Of a stretch of 64,000 nucleotides of DNA, positions 34,095-46,907 are shown in pieces. The stretch is taken from assembly GCA_000231825.2 (NCBI GenBank), contig JH720314.1, positions 558,001 to 622,000 of the forward strand, written 5' to 3'. Source of the DNA: Tetrahymena elliotti 4EA (taxonomy: Eukaryota; Ciliophora; Oligohymenophorea; Hymenostomatida; Tetrahymenidae). The translations under genes and the position numbers were made by a program. Within the stretch, counting starts at the first letter, position 1. Every line of letters starts with the position of its first letter. The notes under the pieces were generated by a model that saw only the letters and a program-made list of their open reading frames with translations, did not search any database and was not told the origin of the DNA.

Positions 34095-34316
34095 TCATAC
34101 TCTAATAAAATAACTTAAAGACATATCACAATAAAATATTCTTTTAGAAACATAATTTTAGATTTTTTGAAATCTTATATTTTAAAATAAATTTTCTTCT
34201 ACCTCTTCTATTCTGAAGGGAAATTGCAGACCCCACTCTATTTTTTGAGCCTAGTAGAATCCTGGTACTTTTCCAAAGAATATTTCCCTATTTAAATTTA
34301 AGCTTAAATATTTCAT
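34095..34316 (-). CDS. possible small protein, 73 residues
   Basis: The frame runs from ATG 34316 (in-frame TGA just upstream) to TGA 34095. The segment KVPGFYQAQKIEWGLQF has balanced amino-acid composition and the local G/C rises sharply at 34200-34285, which marks coding in this genome. The last about 25 residues fall back into AT-rich sequence, so an unresolved intron may replace them. A frame on the opposite strand (34014-34334) is also open over the same interval. No family was recognised. Confidence 0.45.
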
Positions 34317-35066
34317 TCTAAATTTCGAAGATGATCAAGTGTAAGTGTATTGGATATTCTATATAAATACTCAAACAAAATTATTAATAAATAATTTATA
34401 ATTTTATCTTAAAATGAATTTAAATTAAAGTAAATTTTTTCTTGTTTATTTTCAATTACATTTAAAATCTTTCAAATTTTACTTTAATAAAAGTTTAATT
34501 TTCAATTAATTTTTTTTTTAAATTTAGAAAATATTAGCAGCAATATTCAGAGATAATATTATGTAGTAGTAGCAGCTTTAAGATTTAATGATTTTTATCT
34601 CTTTTATTAAGAATAGTTAATGATAATTAAAATGATTAAATAAAATTGATAAACTGATTAAGAGAAAAATTTTTAAAAACTAGAATAAATAAAATTAAAA
34701 AAATATTCAAATTCAATAATAATTTTTGTTAGTTTCATGACAATTTATTTGAAGAAATTTTGTATAAAAAACAATTAGAATTCAGAATTAATAATTTAGA
34801 AACAAGAATGAATTATAGTCTATGTAGGTATGTACAATAATTAATTTTGGGAACTGATTAATTTTATATATTATATTAAATTTATTTATAGATTCTTTTG
34901 CTTTTTGTTTGTTAATTTAAGCATTCAATTTATAATTAATTAATCATAATCTTTTTGATAATCAAAATTTTTTAAGTGCTGGATAGGAAAAAGTAAGATG
35001 AATTAGAAAATTGCACTTTTAGGTTTTAATTATAACTTAAATTCTTTTTATTTATTTGGTAAAGTT
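34317..35066. other. intergenic, nothing recognised
   Basis: About 750 nt of AT-rich sequence downstream of the coiled-coil gene on the same (minus) strand. No supported frame. Confidence 0.5.
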
Positions 35067-37542
35067 TCATTTGTTTTGTCTTGATTAAGGTCTTTTTCCG
35101 CTAGAACTATATACATGTCTAGTAGCTGATCCTATATGATTTCCTTAGCTGTAAAGCTACATCATCATTTATTATTGAGTAGAATTGCTAATATTATTAT
35201 TGCTTATATTATTTGATTAACTCTAAACACTACCAACAGTTATTTTGTTCGGTATTTTATTAAATGAATTATTGTTTGGGTTTACCACAACTTTTTATTA
35301 AAATTATTTTAATTAAAATTTGTTTTGTAAAAATAAATAATTAGTTACCTGTTGGGTTGAGTGATGAGATATTCATATCCAGATATGAATCTTTATTCAA
35401 AATATTCACTAAAGAAGAATAGTCTGCAGCTGATGTATTATGATGATAGTTAGATGAATTTAGATTGCGGTTTCTTTAATTAAGACTGCTATTAGCTCTT
35501 CCAGCAGAATTTAAATTTTAGTTGTTAACAAGAGGTCCACCTTTCATTTTACCTCCTTGCTAGCTTTTTGATCTCTTATGAGCTTTTAAAGAAGCACTCA
35601 TTCCAACAAATGAGTTATTGTTTGAATTTTATATTGATTAAATAGGACCACTGCTTAAATATGCAGCTAAATCTTTTGATTCCATATGCTAGCTAGTATT
35701 GTGGGAGTTAATTTTTTAATCCTTTTAGCTATTAAAAATTTAAAATTTATTGACTACAAAATTTCATTTAATTAGCTAAATAATATTCAAAAAAGAAGAA
35801 ACAAAATGATTAATTAAATGAATGAATTACTTAGATTTATTCAAAGATTCTTTATTGACATCTTTAATTTACTTAAAAAGCTATTATTTTATTGAGTAAT
35901 CTTAAAATGTTTTTTATGCAGAGCTAGCTTATTGTTGATTTAATTAATCTTGAATTTCTTGCATAGGATGACTGTTTAAACTTTAAGTATTAGTGCTGCT
36001 AATTCCTCCTATGTATGCTCCTGTAGCTCCATTGCTGCTGCTGTATTGTGATAGGTATATATTATTTAATACAGAATTCCCCCCTCTGCTAGAGACAGAT
36101 AATAAATTGTTTTAGATAAAACCTATTCCAGTGCTTTTACCACGCTCATTTTTATTGGGTGTTCCTAATTTCTAGTTCGTATTAGTACAAAGTGTACTAA
36201 TACTGCTAGCATTTAATTAGTGTTTATTTCTACTGCTACTGTTACTGTTTAAAGCATGCTTATTCAAGTCAGGATCAGAGCTATGCTTTATTTCGTTGTT
36301 TAAGGATTTTTTTAAGTTGAGAGATATATTCATAGCTTTAACACTTCCATCCTTCTTTGGTAAAATATTTTAAGAGCTACCAACTCTTGTTATTTCCTTT
36401 AAAAAAATATTTTTATTCAATATTATTTAATTTAATGCTATTTACATTAATTTATTTTTAAAGTTTTTTGCATGTCAGTTTGTATTCATTGAGCTCAGCT
36501 TCATATTCTTTAATACTGTACTCTTAATTGTTGTTTATTCCCATTTATTTTTTAATTTCAAGTTGAAGATTTTTTATTTCCTCATGAAGGAATGATGTTT
36601 CTTTTGTTTTTTACTGAAAAAATATTGAAAGCACTTGAATTTTAATATAATTTTAATAGTTTACTTAAAGATTAGCTTTAGTGGAATTAATTATTTCTTA
36701 TTTCTCTTTTTCAAGCTCTTCTTATTTCTGTTTCAACCCTTCAATCATCAGTTTCATTTACAATTAGGTCTAATTTTAATACATAAAATTTAAATGAAAG
36801 TTAGTCTTTTTTATAAGCACAATTAAAATATTTATTATTCATTATTATTGGCAAAATAATGTTGATATTTTATTTGTCAAATCCAAAATAAATAATTCTA
36901 AATTTTGTGCACTTTGAAATGATTTATACAAAAAATAAATCAAAGAAATATTTTAGTATGTAAGACTTGAAAAATCAATCATTTACTCTTAAATAAGCTC
37001 TATTCTCAGCCTCGTGTTTTTAAAGTATTTCTTCTAACTTTTTATAATCTTCGTTTTCTGTAATAGAAAAATTATCATCATTATCTTCCCCGTTTTTTTT
37101 AATTTTTCTTGATTAAATTAAGAACATTCAAAAATGTTTTATTTATTGATGAGGCGAATAAAATTTACTTAATTTTTTCATCAACTTTCAAAACAAAGAA
37201 ATCAAAGAATTTAACAATTATATCAGTAAACATAGCTAAATCAGTATAATCCTTAAGGAAATTTTCCTCCATATAAGTAATATCTTCATTTTTATCAATA
37301 TATTTCTAAACATACTCGAACATCTATTTTTATTTTTAAAAAATATTTAATTTACAGTACATTTCATTTTTAAAGCGCAGATTCATTAATCTATTAAAAT
37401 TCAATTCGCTTGAGTTAAAATTCAATTCGCTTGAGTTAAAATATTATTTTCATAATCATCAAATAAATGTTCCTACATTTTGCATTAGCTTTTTTAAGGT
37501 ATCTTCAATAACAGCTAAATCCTCGTCACGTTCTAAACTCAT
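35067..37542 (-). CDS. Ser/Asn-rich coiled-coil protein, 594 residues
   Basis: Eight exons (37542-37477, 37323-37169, 37107-36987, 36769-36665, 36613-36446, 36396-35831, 35728-35349, 35290-35067); all introns GT..AG, phases consistent. The N-terminal about 90 residues are well ordered (LERDEDLAVIEDTLKKLMQN, then a segment with TDIIVKFFDFFVLKV). Residues about 80-200 are coiled coil (KQKQEELEKEKQEI). The C-terminal two thirds are Ser/Asn/Gly-rich and probably disordered, ending GKRPQSRQNK. No known family could be named. The 153-nt first intron contains a perfect 21-bp tandem duplication. Confidence 0.75.
37394..37439. repeat. perfect 21-bp tandem duplication inside an intron
   Basis: The unit ATTCAATTCGCTTGAGTTAAA occurs twice head to tail within the first intron of the gene at 35067-37542. 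The unit is relatively G/C-rich for this DNA, and its length is a multiple of three. The splice model removes it, but in one frame it would encode a repeated heptapeptide. Confidence 0.8.
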
Positions 37543-39495
37543 TCAATCTTTAATTTTTTCTTGTAAACCTATTTCAAAACAATACCCCACAGTAGGTTTT
37601 TAAATTCGCTTATTTGCTTATAATTATTATTGTTATATATCTTTCAAAAAATATTAAGCTTTGGCCGAATTAATCTATTTTTTTATGTAAAAGTAATATT
37701 AATAATTATGAATCACAGTTAAATTTCTTCTTATCTTGATTTAATAATTTTCATAAAATCAAGCATTTACTATTGAAATAATTATAAAACTAATTGAAAT
37801 TTGATACTATTTTTATGTTTTATCTCAGCAATATTTTTTAATTATCTTCCAACTATCATAAAAATCAAAATCTTAACCATTCCATACTTTATATGATAAA
37901 TGATCTATTAAATACCTCATTCAGAATAAATAATTATTTCTCATCAAATATTTACTTTTTTTATCTTCTTTCGTCCATCTAAACAAAATATTCTCATTCA
38001 TCCATCAATCAAACCTAAAAAAATCTATTATTAAAGCAAACTTATTTCATCTCAAAATTTATTTTCTTTCATAAAGACTCCTATCATTTAAATTTATTTT
38101 AAAAATAATTAGATTATCTTTTTAAATAATTTTTTTGGTTAAATTTAATGTTTATCTAGCTGCTGTTAATCTACTTTTTTTGAGCATTTTAATTATTTTT
38201 TCATGAAAAATTATTTAAAAAAATTAAAATAGTTCAGTTTTTAAATTAATCATAAAAATATTTTAGGGTTGGCTATATAAAATTTATTTAATTTTGTTAG
38301 AGAGGTTAATTAATTTCTATCTATTTTTGAAGTTTTTCTTATTTTTTCAAATTGAATTCTATTTAAAAAAATTTACCGTTGAAAAAATAGATAATATTTA
38401 ATTAAAAAACAAATTCAGAAAATGAATTAAAAAGAAAAAAACTAAAAAAATTAGGTTAAAAGAATTAAAAGTGAGTATATTGAAATTGATAGAAATGTTT
38501 TTGCATGACAAAAATTAGATTAGATTTAGAAAATAATCATTTTAAATCCTGAAACACTATACAAATATCCAATCAATCTATCCTCCTTCTCCATTAGTTT
38601 TTAAACAATATAAATCTAATCTAAAATAAAAAATGCAAAAACTAAACCAATATACAAAGCAGGGTTAGTTAAAATAAACACATCTCAAATATCATTATTT
38701 TTAATTTTTGATATATGCCACCTATATTAAGTTTTTAATCGATTTCGCAGTCATGATAAACTATACAATCGTTGAATAAAATAATATAATTTGAGATTTG
38801 TAATGTTAACTTAAAAGCTCTGAAATTTTAATTGACTATAATCTAAAGTATTCATCAAAAAATCAATAAAATATTTAAAAAATTAAACATAATTTTCTAA
38901 TCATCTTATTATTTCTTAAAACAACTCGTAAAACCTTACTGATAATATTAAAATAAATCTTAAAAAAACATTAAATTTATTATTAACTGATATTAAAAAC
39001 ACAAAAATAAGAAAAAAAAATCATCTAAAAATTAATAAAAAGAAAAAAAAATTAACTGAATCAATTTCTTGATAAATCAAACATAAAAAAATTAATTAAC
39101 AATTGAAAAAAAAACTCTAAAATTTGTAAAATAAATTTCACAAGAAAATTTCTTAACTTTTAGCAATTTCAAAATTAAACAAATATTATTTCTGATTTGG
39201 TTCATAAAAAATCTTTTAAAATGTAAATTAATCCATTTTGAATTTTTTAAAGAAAAATCATTGTACCTAAGTTGTTTCTTTTATATATTCTTTTAGATTA
39301 TATGATTGTTTTTATATATTTATGCAAATAGATAAAATACAAGTTTCTATTGCTTTTCAATAGCTTAAAAATATAAATTTACTTAATTATATTGATTAAT
39401 TGATTGATATATCTTGGTAGGAAATTTTATAAGACAATAATACTATGAATATGTAACATTTATCAAAATACTTGAATTGAAATAACTTGTTTTTG
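37543..39495. other. 1.95-kb intergenic region
   Basis: AT-rich; it contains the promoter of the coiled-coil gene and the 3' flank of UFM1 (both minus strand). A 59-codon minus-strand frame at 38415-38594 is too weak to call. A slightly more complex stretch at 38690-38780 has no recognisable RNA fold. Confidence 0.5.
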
Positions 39496-39982
39496 TCATT
39501 GATTTCCGACTCTATCTCTGGGAATTAATTTTAATTCACTTCCGTGCTTAAGGAAAACGTTTCCTGTTAAATATTAAATATTTTATTAAGAAAAATATCC
39601 CATTTTTATTTTTAATATTACCTGCTGTTTGTTCGGGGTTGATACCAACACCAGTGCTAGTAATAATTGCAGAAGTAGCATGATTAACTTTAAACTTTTG
39701 ATTATTATTAAAATATCATTAGTTACTTTCATAATTTATTTAAATAATATTACTTATTCAGCAACGTATTTAATGCAAGCTGAAAAAGGAGCTTCTTCAG
39801 GAACGCTAATGCTATTTTAATTGATAAAAGAAATTAATAATTTAATTAGCTTAGTTCCAAATTGATAGCTTTTTTATGAGTTTTAATTCGAAAAATGGAA
39901 TATAAAACGCCTACGTTCTGAAGGGAAGGTTGGGATCAGAAGTCAAAGTGATCTTAAAGGTAACTTTTTGCTTGGTGGCCAT
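39496..39982 (-). CDS. UFM1: ubiquitin-fold modifier 1 (UFM1) precursor
   Basis: Four exons (39982-39915, 39811-39754, 39694-39622, 39563-39496) give 88 residues. The protein aligns end to end with UFM1: VTFKITLTSDPNLPF at the start, a SVPEEAPFSA strand, FKV...[27 protein letters not shown], and the end PRDRVG followed by Asn-Gln and TGA. UFM1 is made with two extra residues that UfSP proteases remove to expose the terminal Gly for UBA5/UFC1/UFL1 conjugation, with targets at the ER and ribosome; here the tail is Asn-Gln instead of the human Ser-Cys. Three introns of 54-103 nt in an 88-codon gene make it invisible to standard ORF calling. The length matches the family (about 85). Confidence 0.93.
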
Positions 39983-40496
39983 TTTTATTTTGCTTAAACT
40001 TTTGAGTATTTTTACTTTTTGTTTGATATATTGATATAAATTAATTTTTTGGAATTGTTTTTAATTAAGTTGCAATGATTAAAGACCGTATAAATTTACT
40101 AATTTTGAAGGATCATCAAAATTGAATATGATTCTTCTTAAATTTTGTATCAGTATTGGATAGGTTACGTGTGTTTGAGCACAAAAAGATATTTATTTGA
40201 CTAGATTAATAAGAATATTTTTTATTTTTGAAGAGGATAAATTCTATTATAATTTGATGAAAAGAACAAGTTTTTTAAAATTTATTAAAGAAGAAATTTA
40301 TATTGCATGTAAACTGAATATATGTTTACACATTATGATTAATTTTTCATTTAATTTTTAATTGTCAGTAGACATATCAAAAATTTTATAATTAAATTGA
40401 TGTTTAAAATAATTAAAAGAAAATAAATAGAAATTATCTCTTAACTTATAAAAGGACAAGCAAATTAAATATTAATTTAAGAAATACAATTATAAA
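39983..40496. promoter_or_regulatory. divergent promoter region between UFM1 and the next gene
   Basis: About 510 nt separating divergent start codons at 39982 (minus) and 40497 (plus). AT-rich; no specific motif can be assigned. Confidence 0.45.
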
Positions 40497-42264
40497 ATGG
40501 ATCAAGGTATTCATGCATGATATTAAAAAAATTCTTTAAATATTCCATTTATGAACTATACTAATATTTTTCTTTATGTTATTCTTCTTAAAAAGGAGTA
40601 GAAAAAATACCAATTAAATAATTTGCAGAATGGTATGACATTAAATATGATAAAAAATATGAAAAGACTTTGCAAGGGTTGAAATACGCTTTTTATAAGT
40701 TTTATGCTCTTATCTAGAGCCTAATACAAAACACAATAGCTATTCAATTACTGGTAATTGACAAATTCACTAAATCATAAATTCTATTTCTAAATATAAA
40801 TTTCATAAAACATAGTTAATTGACATCAAACACGACGATAGCATATCAGTAAAGGAACTTTTAGACAGTCAACTGTAATAAATTAGATAATTGAATATTA
40901 AATAATGAGAAATTTATTATCATCTAATGAATAGACATATTTTAAAGGGAATTATATTAGATTATCCTAAGTTAATAGATTGGGAATTTTGTGAGTTCTT
41001 TTAGTCTACTATTGCAGATAAAGTAAATTAAGTTAGAGTATATTTCCATCCTATAACTCACTTTACAGGCATTGACAAATCTTTAAAAGGTAAATAAGTT
41101 TTTTTCCTAGTTCTTCTAGATTAATATTATTTTTTAAATCTAAAGGGAAGTTTAAATAGCTTTTAGAGAATAGTGAAAATGGCTTAAATCTCTCAACTTA
41201 TTTAATTAAAGAAATATACGATCAAATACTCATTTCTTAACATTAAATTAAAAGCACACAGGAATAAAGAATGGTAAAATAATAAAAATGCAAAAATAAT
41301 TCTAAACTAAAAAAAATAGTTTATTAGATAAACAATCAAGAGCATTATTGATGAAATTAAAGAAATGAAATAAAATAAGGCTTTCCATGATTACTTTGAA
41401 TTATTTACTGCTTTCATGACTAACAGTCTGTAAGAAAACAAAGAGCTCTCATAAAACAGAGAATATTTAATTTTAATGATGAACCTTCTTAAAGAATTAA
41501 TTGAAAATTAAAAAGATGTTGAATCCTGTCTTGCTAATATTATTAATATGTGTCACATTATTAAAAATAAAGGAAAAAAAGTTTTAAGAGAAGATATCAC
41601 AATAGAAGAATAGCAAATATTGACTAAGTAAATTTTAAACTTTTACAATTAAAATGATTTATATATTTTTTTAAAGGTTTGTTAAACTTATTGTTAAGCC
41701 TGATTTCCTTGATAATTTCTTGCTTTAAAGTGAGCAAAGTGAATATGTTCAAGCTGTTAAGATTTTAGAAAAGCAAAACACTCTCATCAAAGAAATGTAT
41801 TATTTGCTTTAATAGAATCGCATTATATTAAATATTTTTAAAGGAAATAAAATAGAAAGTTGTTAGATGATGGAACTATTTTTAATGAAAAAAAGTTCAA
41901 AGCAAAATTAGAAAAATGGATTCAGTGTAAAAAAGCTATTGAACAGCTAAATAGTAGTGAAAATTATTAGTTACAGTTTTTAGCTTATGAATGTAATTTT
42001 ATTGGGTTTTAAAATGAAAATATTTCATAAAATTTTATTTTAGTGCAACTCAAGACCTCTTCATAACAGTAGTTATATGAAAAATTTGAACAAAAGCAAA
42101 GAGACTTTAGTAATACTTTTATCTAATACCATCAAATCTATACTTTCTAAACAGATTCTATTAAATCGGTAAATTATTCATTCTCTCAGTCATTCAACAA
42201 ATTTAACTTTTTAAAAAAATTAGTTATAAAAAATTGTTTAAAAGGAATTTGGGATAAAAGTTGA
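40497..42264 (+). CDS. unknown helical protein, 452 residues, eight exons
   Basis: Exons 40497-40506, 40596-40753, 40816-40874, 40935-41089, 41146-41273, 41320-41627, 41677-41796 and 41844-42264, all GT..AG with consistent phase. The first coding exon is only 10 nt. The protein is mostly alpha-helical by composition: an N-terminal segment with FAEWYDIKYDKKYE, a middle region with WEFCEFFQSTIADKV, and a Lys/Glu/Gln-rich region with LEKWIQCKKAIEQL. No catalytic motif or named family was recognised. It lies just upstream of the USP47-like gene on the same strand, but 0.8 kb separates them and no in-frame splice joins them. The final about 35 residues are AT-rich and may be mis-modelled. Confidence 0.6.
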
Positions 42265-43095
42265 AATAGAAATTGGAAATTTCATCTTTGCTAAAATTTG
42301 ATCTAAAAGAGCAATTAACAAAAATAAAAAATAAATTATTTTTTAACTATAAATATTACTGTTTGTTTTAATTTAAAAATTTATTTTATCTTTCTTGTCA
42401 ATATTTTTTTAAACTCTATTATTGAATAAACTAATAAATAATCCTTTTTCGTATCTTTGATTATTAATTGATAAATTTTGAGAATATTGATTAAACAAAA
42501 AAAAAGTTTATTAAATTACTATTTATTTTTAAAAAGTGAAATAACAATATTTTATCTTTTCATAAAAATGTTTAAAAAATAATACTGAAATGATAATAAT
42601 AAACCTAAATAGAAAATTTACTTATTTTTATTTATAAATTAAAAGAGGTATAATTCCAAAGAAAGATTTTAATAAACTTATTTTGATAAATATTTTTTTA
42701 TTATTAAGGATATTAAGAGGAAACGTTTTTAATTGAATTTTTCATATTTTAAAAATAAAAATGAAAAGATATTGATAATAATGATTAATAAGAAAATAAT
42801 AAATTATTGTGAAATAATTCAAAATTAAAAATGTTTTAATATTTTTGAATAATCAGAGAGGAGAATTATAAAATTTTTTTAATAGAAAATTTTGATAAGA
42901 AATGAAATTTTAAAAGATATCATTTTATATTTAATATTTTTTAGAAATATTAATCAGATTGAATACTGATAGAAACAATTTTTTTAAGATCTAACAAGAT
43001 TGTTATTTATTAAGAGTATTTTTCTGATATTATTTGTTTAATTATTAAAAATCAAAAAATTTATCAAAAAGAAAATATCATTTGGGTTTTAGAAA
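42265..43095. other. intergenic, nothing recognised
   Basis: About 830 nt of AT-rich sequence, presumably the promoter of the USP47-like gene. Confidence 0.5.
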
Positions 43096-46000
43096 ATGAA
43101 ATCATAGGTATTACTCTCCAAAATTATTGATTATTTAATATTTTATAAAAAAATAGGAAAAATTTAAGGGCAAATCAATTAGTGCTGATCAAAAGTATTT
43201 TGGAATATAAAACATAGGTAGATTTTTATTCTAACATAATAGCTTAATAATTGTATAATATTTTATTTTATTTTAAAGGTGCAACATGCTATATGAATAG
43301 TGTAATTTAAACTCTGTTTATGACTTAATAGTTCAGATATAATATATTCTCTCAAAAGTAGGACTTTAAATAATATTTTTTATAGTTTATAGAGTTATAA
43401 TTTAAATAAATAGTGTCGATGTTGATAAAATCAAACAAATAGAGAAATCAATCCCTGTGTAAATTCAAAAGCTTTTTGCATTACTCTAACTTAAAAAAGA
43501 CAAGAAAATCAGTACATAAGATTTAATAAAGAGTTTTGGATGGAATAGTGGAGAGGCATTCTAATAGCATGATAGTTAAGAGTTTATAAGAATTTTATTT
43601 GAAGCTATAGATAACACTTTTAAAATTAAATTCATTAATGATTTATATTAAGGAAATATGGTAAATTATGTTAAGTGTCTGTATTGCTTAAATGAAAGTT
43701 TAAGGGAAGAATAATTTTTAGATATTTAGTTAACAATTAAAAATGATTTTGAAAATATTAAAAACGAGTCTATTGATGAGGCTTTTGTTAATTTAATGAG
43801 ACCTGAATATCTTAATAATGATAATAAATATTTTTGTGGAGTTTGCAACTCTAAAGTAACTTTTTTTCAATTATACATTAAAATAAATATTTTATTTAAA
43901 GTAAGATGCTTAAAGGGGTTGTAGGATTGAAAGGATTCCTTAAATTTTAACAATTTAGTTGAATAGATTTACTTATGATTATATGATGGATCGCAGAGTT
44001 AAATTAAATAATCTATTCAAGTTTCCATATATCCTGAACATGAACCAATTTTCTTAGTAAAATATTTGAATTTAAAAACAACACAAATATGTATTTTATA
44101 TTATTACTTAGAGGATATCAGGGAATCCCATAAGACATTAAAAACAGATTTGAGGATAAAAAAATTTAGACACAAAAGGAATAAGAAGAATTACAAAAGC
44201 AGAAAGAAGAAGCACAAAAATAGAAAGAATCATCTAAATCATAAAGTTAAACTCATACTAGTGCTAATGAAACTAAAAAAACAATGACTAATAAAGAAGA
44301 GACTAAGCAGAAAGGACAAAGTTTAAAAGACTTTTTAAAAAATGAAAGATTAAAAAATAAAAAAGAAAAGAGCTCAAAAGAAGAAGTTGAAATTGAATTA
44401 TTTACAGATGATGTCAAAGGAGAAAAATATGTTTTAGAAGTAAATGACGCATAGGATTAGAAACCATTAAATTTACCTCCTCCTCCTCCTCCACCTGCTC
44501 CTATTTTACTGAATTTAGAAAATCAGAATAATTCCATACCACCTCCTCCTCCAATTAATATTCTTAATACAAATTTAGGATAAGAGAGTAATTCAAATAG
44601 TGCTAATATTCCATAAGCACCTCCTTTATTTTAAAATGCAAATAATAAAGGATAGATAAATTAGAATATCAATTCTGAATAAGAAAAATAAGCTAAAGAA
44701 AAGCAATAACAGGAATTCTTAGAATATTTAAATGAAAGCTATTAATCTTATTGGGATGAAACACAATAATAAATTTAGGAGTATTTAAAAGATGGAGATA
44801 ATGTTTATGAACTTTTCTCTATTTGTATGCATAGTGGAGGTGCATATGGTGGACATTATTATGCATTCATTAAATCATTTGAGGATAATTATTGGTATAA
44901 ATTTAATGATTCCTCTGTTACTTACATGGAATTAGACGATGTTATAAAAAAAGCATATGGTGGATCTGATTTCAATAATGCCTATATGCTGTTTTATAGA
45001 AAATATGATAAAGATACAAATTATACTTTTAATGATGAATCCATTCCATAGTACTTGAAAAGTATTTTAGAAAAGGAAGAAAAATTAAAACAAGAAGCTA
45101 ATTAAGTTATTACATTAAAATATGATATTGATATGAAAAATAAATAATAACAAGAAGAAAGTTCAAATTAAATTAATCCTGAAATGGAAATAGAATAAAA
45201 TAAAAATGATAATTTTATTTAAATATCTTTAGCAAATGACCATAACTTAAGTCTTGACGACATAAGCTCGAATTTAGAAGTAATTAAAATTGATGATGTT
45301 AACTATTCTTTAACTGTAGAGGGATTGCAGAAATTAATTTGCATTAAGCTCAATGTCTCTGATTACAAAAAGGTTCTTATATTTAGAAAAATAATTTCAG
45401 AAGATTAAATTTTAGGATAACAGCTGAATTTTCTTGGTGAAAAATCTTTAAAAGAATTGGAAATAACCAAAGAAGAAATTTTATTTGTTGAAATTTTAGG
45501 AGAAGAAGCTGCCTAGTAATATAAGTGGGTTGATAAATTTGAAGAAATTTCAAGCGCAATATTTATCCGTTACAATGTTCCTACATAAGAAGAAGAGCTG
45601 TAAACTCAATTTACTTAAAAAATAAAAATAGATTCAAGGAAATAAGAAGAATGTCTTAAGAAAACTATTTGTGATGAGCTAAAGTAATCTTTTAATTTAA
45701 ATTTATATAAAATTATTTATTTATTTTGTTAGAATTTAATAGGATTAAGTTATTTTGAGATTTGATGGTCCTATGGGAAAAGAGATCAAAAACATGAATT
45801 CTTTAATTAAAGAGAACCATGCTTTTGATAGAAAGGTCTATATCTAATATGGAATACCTTGCAATTAAAATGAATTCAGAAATAAATTATTTATAGCATA
45901 GCCATAGAGCTTGTTTGAAGCAAATATATTCTTCTTATTTGAAGAGCTTGGAGAAATCATTACTGATAGAAAGTAAATTATTTTTTAATTCATCTTCAAT

Positions 46001-46907
46001 TAACCAAAAATATTTTTAAGCTGGAACCTAGAAGAATTGAAAGAGGCGATTAGAAAAATATTAAGAGCAAAAAATATTCCACAATTCACTCAATTATGCC
46101 AAGACTTTGAAGTTAGAGAAAAATATCAATTCAAAATGAGGAGACTCTACAAATTGGGACTTTTGAGTGAACAATTCGTGTGTGAAAAAACTGAGTTTGC
46201 TGTAGAATTTAAAGAAACAGCAGTTTAAAATTTAGAACTAAATTAATATAAGCTTTATGTAAGAATTTTAGACTCATAAAATAGTACTCTAAAAGACAGA
46301 TATGAGATTATAGTAAAGCAAGAAGACACTTTGGAAGACTTATCAAACATCATATTTTCATATGACAATACTGTAAATGTATAATCAATTTATTTTTTTT
46401 AATCAATTTATAATATGATCTATAAATAAATTTATTTATAGGTCAGTAACATGTGTGTTATTTTAGTTAAAGATGTAGAGAATTTCTAGCTCAGTGACTT
46501 GATTTCTGAAGAGGTAAAATTTTATTCATTTTTTTTATTTTAACTAATTTTTATAAAAAGTGGATTTGCCTCAATAATAATAGTGATAGTATATTTAAAG
46601 CCCCTCTGAAAGTAAGTAACGATGGCTAACTCTTAATGTAAATTATTTAATCTAATAAATAAACCAATTATTTATATTTTCAAATTAAATTAGTGTAAAA
46701 GATTAAGATTTAAATTTAGTAAATTTGAACCTTTAGAGTTTAAAAGACATGAGAATTTAAAACCAAAAATAAGAAAAACCTTAAAAAGTTAGGGCCAATA
46801 AGATATATTAACCCAAAGAGAAAGCCTTAAAAATAAATTATTAGTAAGAAGGAGCAGAAGAGTAACTATAAATTAATATTCTAGAAGAATAAACAATGGA
46901 TAATTGA
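43096..46907 (+). CDS. ubiquitin carboxyl-terminal hydrolase, USP47-like
   Basis: Eleven exons (43096-43107, 43157-43217, 43279-43357, 43414-43855, 43902-44056, 44112-45683, 45733-45972, 46021-46378, 46442-46513, 46561-46637, 46694-46907), 1093 residues. The Cys box GATCYMNSVIQTLF (Cys28) is followed by SFGWNSGEAFQQHDSQEF, zinc-type CLYC and CGVC pairs, RIPQILTIQLNRF, and the His box HSGGAYGGHYYAFIK (about residue 489-503) with WYKFNDSSV. The spacing and FGWxSxEAxQQHDxQE block match USP47, a deubiquitinase that removes ubiquitin from proteins such as DNA polymerase beta in animals. An insertion of about 200 residues, charged then proline-rich (44140-44760), sits between the Cys and His boxes. 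The C-terminal third carries ubiquitin-like-fold regions, as in USP47. The last exon end was chosen because it gives clean coding sequence to TGA 46905. The first exon is only 12 nt. Confidence 0.88.

Noticed and set aside
37386..37480. Apparent frameshift near the first exon of the gene at 35067-37542
   Set aside because: Choosing the acceptor at 37324 restores phase; the repeat and the odd frames lie in an intron.
38415..38594. 59-codon minus-strand frame in the intergenic region
   Set aside because: Composition after the first 20 codons is AT-driven Phe/Ile/Ser, with no support for coding.
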